Origin: Anniella stebbinsi
Taxonomy: Eukaryota; Chordata; Lepidosauria; Squamata; Anniellidae
Reading direction: 5' to 3'
DNA: 64,000 bases
Assembly: GCA_029215795.1 (NCBI GenBank)
Contig: JARDYH010000003.1
Location: forward strand, 18,082,001-18,146,000
Positions 56,980-64,000 of the stretch are shown here, piece after piece. The notes under the pieces are model-generated. The model was not told where the DNA came from and did no database searches. It worked only from the letters and a program-made list of their open reading frames with translations. Numbering within the stretch: the stretch's first letter is position 1; the number at the start of each line of letters is the position of its first letter. The position numbers and the translations under genes are program-made.

Positions 56980-57705
56980 AGTTGAACAAAAAGGTGACAT
57001 GTCTGCCTGCAAGAATTTTTTTTTGAATCTTTCTTAAATGAGAAGTATTTTTTAGTTTTTGTTTTTTAAAGGAACTACTATAATTTGCTGTTTGCAGTTT
57101 TTATTGATAGCAATTAGCTGCTTACCAGTCTTTAATGTGCCAATTATCAGCTCATCTTTTTCTACTCGAAACACTTGGTCCTGCACTACCCCCATCTCAG
57201 GACGAAAATGGCAAATTGACTATTTTTCTCAGGGTTGTAGTTTTGACAATTTCATTCCCATTGCAAAGAAGAGCAGAAACTAATAACAGCCTGGAGACTT
57301 TCTACCATTTGCCAACTGGGTCAGAACACTTGGGATTACTTGTAAAACTACTAAGCCTGAACAATGTGACTAAATCTACCTGGAAATACTTGATAAGACC
57401 AGCTTTAATTTGTACAGTGAACTGCTTCCGGTTGTTGTCAGCCTTGGGTAAAAGCACTAATATGCATAAAGCTGTTCATCCGAGTGGCAATACTGCTGCC
57501 GCCGCCGCCTGATTACCAGCTTGGACCAGGTTCATCATATCACTTCACCTTGAAGTGGTCTCTGAAGAAATGTGTGCTATAACTACCCATTTGTTGTTCA
57601 GTTCCAGGGAGATAGCCATTACCAGTTCAAGTGATTTCTGTAAAGTCTTAAGTTGTTTTTTCTAAAGTCTTAAAAATTAAATTTTGCCTACTGCTTCCTT
57701 TTCTG
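56980..57705 (+). other. BID: probable BID terminal exon and 3' UTR
   Basis: The acceptor is very strong (aactccctctcctgtttcttctcctctag, ends 56979). Joined in phase 0 to exon 5 spliced at 55791, the first codons are AGT TGA, giving Ser then stop at 56983-56985. Mammalian BID also has a tiny coding tail in its last exon. A variant poly-A signal attaaa at 57676-57681 with a GT/T-rich stretch after it is a reasonable end. AATAAA at 58974 and 59390 are alternatives. Confidence 0.5.
57676..57681 (+). terminator. BID: candidate BID polyadenylation signal (ATTAAA)
   Basis: The common variant hexamer is followed 25-40 nt later by 'ctgtttaggtgttctgctgt', a GU/U-rich downstream element. Confidence 0.4.
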
Positions 57706-58036
57706 TTTAGGTGTTCTGCTGTAAAGCAGGGTGTGGGACCGCCCCTTCCTTGGCCCTGTTCTGGGTTATTGGTATTATTAAGGGCTTGCCGCTCTGTGCC
57801 TCAAGTACAAAGCTGATGGATAAGTTGGGGAAGAATGTTGGCTGGATGCAAATACCTTTTTCCCCTTTTGGGTATAGACCAAATGTTAGAACCACATCTG
57901 ATTCTTGCCTCTGACCCTGCCAGTGCTGGAATATGGATCTTGCTGTTTCCTGGCCCTTGCTTTAAAGGATGCCAACCTACAGTTACTCCACTCCTCAATC
58001 CAATGCCAGGAACTGATGCCCAAGTAAATATTCCTT

Positions 58037-58170
58037 AGGGCTGGTGTGGGCAATTGATAAGCCCAAATATCTCGGGACCATAACTGCCATTCTCCCTAAC
58101 CAGTGACACTGGCTGATGGGAAGTGTAGGCCAAAACATCTCAAGAGCCACAAATTGCTCACCCCTGCCTT
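58037..58170. repeat. palindromic MITE (agttgtagtcca family)
   Basis: Left 'ctggtgtgggcaattgataa' and right 'ttgctcacccctgcctta' are imperfectly inverted. Inner 'cataactgccattctcccta' and 'ctgatgggaagtgtaggcc' give the family signature. Confidence 0.65.
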
Positions 58171-58540
58171 ACAGTGATTTGATGGATGCACTTAGTTCCA
58201 AGTGCTGTATTTGGACTGGAGAATTTCCTAGTCAAGTCAAATTGGTTAATCCTGGGTTCTGCTTTCCCTGTTATAGGTCTTGGTTTACAGAATCAGTTGT
58301 TTGCTATTAATCCTGAAAAGCATCTTGAAGTATATATAGTTGATGGAGAAAAAAGGGAGCTCATCCTGTATTCACCCTGGCCTCTGAACTATATGGTCTG
58401 CTGGTCTTATACATTTTCAGCTATTAAATGGTGAATCTTAACTGAACCTAAAAGCTCTGCTGTAATGCCTGAATGAAATGTCCAAAAAGAAAAAGCACTA
58501 ACCAGTTCCACAATCAAGGCTTCCTAGAACAAACCAACTA

Positions 58541-58971
58541 TCAGAAATCTCTGGAAAATATAATCTGTTTACTTAACTGGGCAGTAGTTAAAGCAGCAGT
58601 TCATAGTTATTGATTTTTTATTTTTAGCATTTTGAAGACCAGTCAAGTAATGGGAGAAGCACTTCGTCTGCGTCACAATTGCCCACTGTGTCTCCCCTCC
58701 TCTTCATATGAATACGTGACTAATATGTAGCAGCAAAACACATGGCTGAAAGTAGACAAAACAGGCACCTGTGTTGTTGCGTACTACATGTTCATTTCCC
58801 CTCCATAAGTTATGTCTAGTAGATAGGTGGGATCCTGTATTGGCAATACTCCTACCAGAGAATTCAAACGAAGTACTTTAGTTCAGAGATTTAGAAGTAG
58901 TTGTATAGTTTAAGAAGGTACACAGTGCAGGAAAAAGGCTTTTGTAATTGTCCAAGCTGAGGAAACAATCT
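58541..58971. repeat. local duplication, copy A (non-coding)
   Basis: Matches 62331-62783 in the same orientation over about 430 bp. Shared words include 'tcagaaatct.tggaaaatat', 'cattttgaagacca', 'cacaattgcccactgtg', 'acatggctgaaagtagacaa' and 'tcctgtattggcaatactc'. No shared open reading frame. Confidence 0.92.
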
Positions 58972-60060
58972 ACAATAAACCATGAGTTAACTGCTGCGTT
59001 GTCCAACCCTTTAGCAACCCAGTGCTCCATGATCGTGCTTACGACGATCATAGGCTGGTCATAGGTTGTCCATAAAAAGGAATGAAGAGTGTGCAGGAGG
59101 CAGCATGCTTGTGCATGGCAAATTGTGGGTTAATTTACCTTCTATGACATTAGAACTAGGATTCTGAATTGTTTGTCTTTCCATACCACCTATTCTAGAA
59201 CGGCTACTTTTTCACGGCAGAAGTATGCTGTGTTTTGAGCTTTGTAAAAGCATGGTCTTCGATGGTCTGCACAGCCATGGCTGAACTGTACAAACCTGTT
59301 CCTGTATACATGTAAGAAAGAACTAGAAAGAATACACTTTTTCACTATATATTAAAAAGTCCACACACTTTATCTTCAAAATTGACTTTAATAAAGTGCA
59401 ACTGAGGCTAGGGCCATATTCTTGCAAGAGTCCCATCAATGGAAGAAAAATACACATATACCCCTTTCATTTTATAAAGAAATTGAGCTAAAATAACTCC
59501 TTTTTAACACTGGAAACAGCATTTTTGTTCAATTCATCAAATGGCACAGAAGGCTTCAAGACATCATTTCTGAAGATGCTAAACTTGCATAAAGAATGAA
59601 CAGGAAGAATGTATTTCCTTGGCCCACTAAAATATCTCAAGTCACTAATTAAGAATTCAAACTTACCTATTGTTGCAAATCAACTGATTATTTTGGGGGG
59701 AATTCACTAAAAGCTTAAAAGATTTTATTCTAATGCATATTGATGTATGAGTAAAGTCCACCAGATTTTAAATAAGCTTTAACACCAGTTAGCATATGGG
59801 TGGCTTTTACTGTTTTGTGCTTTTATAAAGGGATAAACCATAGTGTGTTGTACTCTTACATTCCTCACTTCTCTAATCACAAAGTAAACAGGCTTCAGTC
59901 CCTTCTCTCACAGCATAATGTAAAGTGCTAGTAGAAAGATAATGTGTTCTTCTGAACCGTGTCTGATAGCATATCTGCTAGAGCAGGGTGTGGGTAAAAC
60001 CTACTTTGGTGTAAGGTCCCATGAGTGTAGATAGTTAAGAAAATAGATCACTTAGAGGCT

Positions 60061-60475
60061 GGTTTCAGATGACACGATAATCAATGGGGGGGCGTCAGTT
60101 ATGTTGCTTATCGTGTTGTGTGGAGGGCAACACACAACTGACGGTATGCTATTTGAGGCAATTAAACAACGGAGAAAAACAATGGGCTTGCACATTGTTT
60201 ATCCCAAACTCCATTGTTTAAAGTGTCATGCAGAGAGAACCCCCCTCTCTCCACGTATTAGTCCATTCGGTCATAGAGTTTGCTGGCCGGAGCAGCTGAA
60301 AGACCCCAGCTGCTCCAATACTGCCAGCAGAACTTGCAGGGCATGCTGGGATACAGCCGGAGGACTGAGGGAGGGGGAGGGGGAGACACAGCAGCCCAGA
60401 AGGATGCTGGACTTTCAGCCACGCGACTGGGGGAGGGGCAACATGTCGTGTGGTGGGCGCTGCAAAAATAACGCA
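60061..60475. mobile_element. candidate hAT-like element with GC-rich core
   Basis: 'tttcagatgacacgataatc' at the left and 'caacatgtcgtgtggtgggc' at the right could be worn inverted ends. The core has 'attaaacaacggagaaaaac', 'attgtttatcccaaactcc' and a GC-rich stretch (60290-60440). Uncertain. Confidence 0.4.
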
Positions 60476-61709
60476 CCATGAGTATGCTATGCCAAAGAGT
60501 TTCCAACAGGGCTGTAGTACTTCACCTCAATTGTTACAATTTCCCCATTATTCTATGGATTTGGATTCATGCAAACCATCTCTCTGATGGAACTGCAGTA
60601 GCTAAGGGGAAGGGAAAGATAGGTCCCTCTTCACTCCACTTCTCAGCACCTTGAAATCAGTTTCCCTGAGGGCTACTGCAATGTTAACAGCCGCTACAAT
60701 CACAGCTGTGTGCCAGGCCATGACAGCACATCAGCTGTCAGTGGGAAAAGATTTCCCTCTTTCCTCAAGCATTGCTTGCTGCCACCAAGCCAGGCCACCA
60801 ATGCAGCCAAGTAAGTGGAGTTACAACAAAGAAGCTTAGAGGATCAGTGTAGGATTGCGTGAGAAATAAGCCAAGGTCTTCTCTGATTTTTTGAGAAAAA
60901 TTATAAGCCATAAGGATCACACCTCTCACTACTTAAAGAGATTAGTATTGAGTTGAACATTAGCTGTTACTATGTACCTGGTTTTGCTGTTGAAAGCTGC
61001 TTCCTGTAGGAACTCCTTGGAGTTTTAAGAGGTTTAGTGTTAGCATGCCAGTATCAGCCACCCCATAGCTGCTGTAGCACTGACAATCTAAACACTCCAA
61101 CTGCTTAGCTGGAGAACTGCTATAGAAGCATTTTAATGTTACCCTTTCTGTGTGTCTTGCCTATACAAGGAATAGGTTTTCACTGGCAACCATCCAAATC
61201 AGCCCATGCCTTGTTTATAAGTCAGCAGTAAACACAACTCCAAAACAGGCCTGCTCAGAAGCCCACTAGAAGAAAGGCTTCTAGTGGGCTGTTGTATGAC
61301 ACAGCTCTGCTCCTCCACGTATTTCTGCCAACTGGAGGTGGTAGGAGAAAGTAGTGTCTATACAGTCTGAATAATATATCCATGTAGCTGGACTTGCATC
61401 AGAATTTTTGGTGTTCAAATGCAAAATTGTACATCAGCCTACTCATAGCTAATACAGAGGGCTACGTCTAGATGACAAAATTACATGTAACATTTCTGCA
61501 ACTCTACCTATATACGTATGCCATTTTTTTCATGTTACTAATACTACAAAAGGTATGTTCATAATTCAACCCAAATAGCTTTTCAGAGACTATACACTTT
61601 AATGTGTATAATCAAAAAACTAAATTCATACTCCAGGCTGTGTCTGCACTTTATGAACATAACCCTGAGAAGTATGATTGGCAGAGTATAGAACATTGGG
61701 TGTTGATTC

Positions 61710-62125
61710 TAACATACAAGCCCTATGAAGAGAGATTGAAAGAACTAGGAATGTTTAGCCTGGAGAAGAGAAGATTGAAGGGAGACATGATAGCACTCTT
61801 CAAACACTTGAAAGGTTGTCACACAGAGGAGGGCCAGGATCTCTTCTCAACCAACCCAGAATGCAGGACACGGAATAATGGGCTCAAGTTACAGGAAGCC
61901 AGATTCCGGCTGGACATCAGGAAAAACTTCCTGACTGTTAGAGCAGTACAACAACGGAACCAATTACCGAGGGAAGTGGTGGGCTCTCCCACATTAGAGG
62001 CATTCAAGAGGCAGCTGGACAACCATCTGTCAGGGTTGCTTTAAGGTAGATTCCTGCGTTGAGCAGAGGGTTGGACTTGATGGCCTTATAGGCCCCTTCC
62101 AACTCTACTATTCTATGATTCTATG
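61710..62125 (+). mobile_element. CR1 LINE, 5'-truncated, with intact 3' end
   Basis: The frame through 62044 gives RLKELGMFSLEKRRLKGDMI, FKHLKGCHTEEGQDLFSTN, RLDIRKNFLTVRAVQQRNQL and PREVVGSPTLEAFKRQLDNH, the conserved C-terminus of CR1 pol. The 3' UTR ends with the diagnostic attctatgattctatg octamer repeat. Only the 5' end is missing, and the pol end is uninterrupted, so this is the youngest-looking CR1 in the window. Confidence 0.95.
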
Positions 62126-62330
62126 TTTCCCTAGTGCTATTTCAGGAAAACTTGTGGAATAATACTGGTTCAAAGGATCAGTTGTACTGCCTGCACAAGA
62201 ACATACATTAATTTCAATCAACCAAATACAAGTTTGACTTTATATCATTGAGTAAAAGAATGTTAAATCAAGCCGTAATTCATTATGAAGCCTTAATATT
62301 TTTTCAAATACAGTATTTGCCCCACTCAAT

Positions 62331-62783
62331 TCAGAAATCTTTGGAAAATATAATCTGTTTGCTTAACTGGGCAGGTTAAAGTAGTAGTTCACAGTTCAAT
62401 TTCATTTAATGTTTCATTGAATGCTCTTTTATAGCATTTTGAAGACCAATGCAAATAATGGGAGAAGCACTTCAAAAGATTGCTTCACAATTGCCCACTG
62501 TGCCTCCCCTCTTCATATGAATACATGACCAATATGTAGAAGCAAGACACATGGCTGAAAGTAGACAAAACAGGCACCTGTGTGGTTGCTTACCACATGC
62601 TCAATTCCCCCTCCATAAGTTATAACATCTAGTAGATAGGTGGAATCCTGTATTGGCAATACTCTTACCAAAGAATTTAAGAAAAGTAGTTCATTTCACA
62701 GGATGTAGAACTCATGTTGTATAATTTAATTGTGTGCAGTAAAAAAGAATTTTGTAACTGTCCATGCAGAGGAAGCAACATCT
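62331..62783. repeat. local duplication, copy B (non-coding)
   Basis: Direct-orientation partner of 58541-58971, 3.8 kb away. It has small indels relative to copy A (for example an extra 'aatgtttcattgaatgctc' near 62410). Confidence 0.92.
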
Positions 62784-64000
62784 ATGTTCAACCTATCAAG
62801 AGCTTTCTTATTAATGATGGAGTTGTTCAATAAAAGTGACACCTCGAAATAGCAAGAACCCAAACTGGTACAATAGGAGAGGCCGAAACCAGTAGTTGCT
62901 AGAGAAACATGCAATAACGCTTATGCTAAATCACATAGCAGCTGTGGTTATTTCACCTCCAGCATGGGAGCCTTCCTCATTTCTGAAAGCATTTTTAGAG
63001 CTACAGGGGAAGAGCATTCTTGGGCAATAACTCTACAAAATAGAAAGCAGGCAAAGAAAAATAAGGAAAACAATTAAAGCCCACTGGAACACACTGAGGC
63101 ACTTTATTCTGAAAAATGGATAACAAACAGCACTAGGAAAAAAAAAACATTGCAAATTACCTAGCCAGCAACTCTCAACCCACATACTAAAGTTCCCATC
63201 CTCCTGAATCAAAGCAAAGATTCCCATATAACTAAGAGCCACTTCACACATTACAGTATATATGTATGTGTGAATGCAAACACACACTTGCAGATCTCAT
63301 ATCATACACGTACACTCACCAGGAAGATGGGACTGGCAGTTGCTTCCTGACAAATGTACAACTGAGAGCACACCCAGGTTTACTACTATGAAATGTGCAT
63401 AGGATGGCCGTAAGACTTTACAGCTGCTGTGATAGTAAGGGAAACATGCAACCCTAAATCAATTCTCAAAAAGTTATAAAAGGATGTCCACAATCATTAG
63501 AACCAAACTTTTTGTCATCTGTGCTCCAATCACTACTACCAGATATTCTCAGATGTCCCAAAATCAATTGACCATTATAGCTACAAAGGAGGCCAATTTT
63601 ATGCTAACTGGGAGATAAGAGTTGAGAATAGCAAGTAAATGAGAACAACACTAAGCCATGAAGCCAGCAACTAAGAACACAGTTTTTAGAGACAATTGCC
63701 ACACCATTAAACAAGTCATAATGAATTTGAGCTTTTGTAAGGGGAATGCATAAAAAAAAAACACAAGTAAAAGCTCAAAAAATTGTGGGAGTTTGTTTTT
63801 CCTTCTTCCCTTTGAGTTGCATCTACTTAAAATTACCTACCTATACTTAAGCTATTTACATAATGAGCACATTTGCAGCAGTTTCTTAGCTGGTACCATT
63901 ATAAACTGCAACCTGGGAGAACAGAGTATACTCTGTTCATGTGCAAATGCCTAAAATGAATCAAAGTTGCATTTTCATTATCAATAAGGGCAATTTAGTA

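Larger units (their letters stand above)
57706..64000. other. region downstream of BID
   Basis: No protein-coding exon recognised on either strand. It contains a palindromic MITE (58037-58170), a duplicated non-coding block (58541-58971 and 62331-62783), MITE-like DNA at 58974-59150 and 60061-60475, and a CR1 3' end (61710-62125). From about 62.8 kb to the edge the sequence looks non-repetitive. Minus-strand AATAAA (tttatt on +) is at 63104-63109 and 59724-59729. By human gene order the - strand gene beyond would be BCL2L13. Confidence 0.6.

Noticed and set aside
57135..57512. 125-codon + frame ending in poly-alanine
   Set aside because: Lies in the presumed BID 3' UTR; the alanine run is a short GCC repeat and no homology is recognised.
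58625..58730. Short + frame after an acceptor-like tttttatttttag in the duplicated block
   Set aside because: The frame is not kept in the second copy (62440-62560), so it is unlikely to be an exon.
61604..62044. 146-codon open frame as a host gene
   Set aside because: It is the C-terminus of CR1 pol plus random upstream codons, followed by the CR1 octamer tail.
1..64000. tRNA or rRNA genes, CRISPR arrays, operons, prokaryotic systems
   Set aside because: None seen; tRNA-like stretches are SINE heads without a complete cloverleaf, and direct-repeat arrays are microsatellites or transposons.

Overview
The window looks like nuclear DNA of an amniote, most likely a squamate reptile (lizard or snake). 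Exons are short and split by introns of 1-15 kb with GT/AG sites. The intergenic DNA is AT-rich and packed with CR1- and L2-type LINE 3' ends, one antisense L1 fragment, tRNA-derived SINEs and many small hAT-like non-autonomous DNA transposons, including the palindromic kinds I associate with lizard genomes. The species call is inference. No prokaryotic, viral or plasmid features were seen.

Two protein-coding genes are supported, both on the + strand. (1) The 3' end of MICAL3: three exons (9627-9726, 11249-11322, 13147-13331) join in frame and encode the C-terminal bMERB (Rab-binding) coiled coil, ending at a stop at 13329-13331 and followed by a long 3' UTR. Bases 1-9626 read as the intron upstream. 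(2) BID, the BH3-only apoptosis activator: a GC-rich promoter and non-coding first exon near 34.6-34.8 kb, a probable start-codon exon at 49272-49342, and coding exons at 50455-50659, 52186-52319 and 55579-55815, with a probable extra terminal exon from 56980. The order MICAL3 then BID on the same strand matches the human 22q11 neighbourhood, which supports both names. The next human neighbour, BCL2L13, would be convergent; nothing coding for it is visible, but its 3' UTR could lie on the - strand near the right edge.

Layout: 1-9.6 kb MICAL3 intron; 9.6-13.3 kb last three MICAL3 exons, with a hAT element inside a LINE tail and an L1 fragment in the introns; 13.3 to about 15.8 kb MICAL3 3' UTR; 15.8-34.6 kb intergenic, transposon-rich, with a 1.15-kb repeat present as an inverted pair and a striking CpG/GCGC-dense insert in one copy; 34.6-57.7 kb BID; 57.7-64 kb downstream DNA with a 430-bp local duplication and a CR1 3' end.

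The most interesting items are: the GCGC-rich insert (23004-23364) with an empty site in the partner repeat; a hairpin transposon family present as one monomer and four inverted dimers; a tandem (NAGNAG) splice acceptor in BID that would change the sequence at the presumed granzyme-B position; two possible BID C-termini; several clean 8-bp target-site duplications showing nested insertion; and a duplicated non-coding block downstream of BID.
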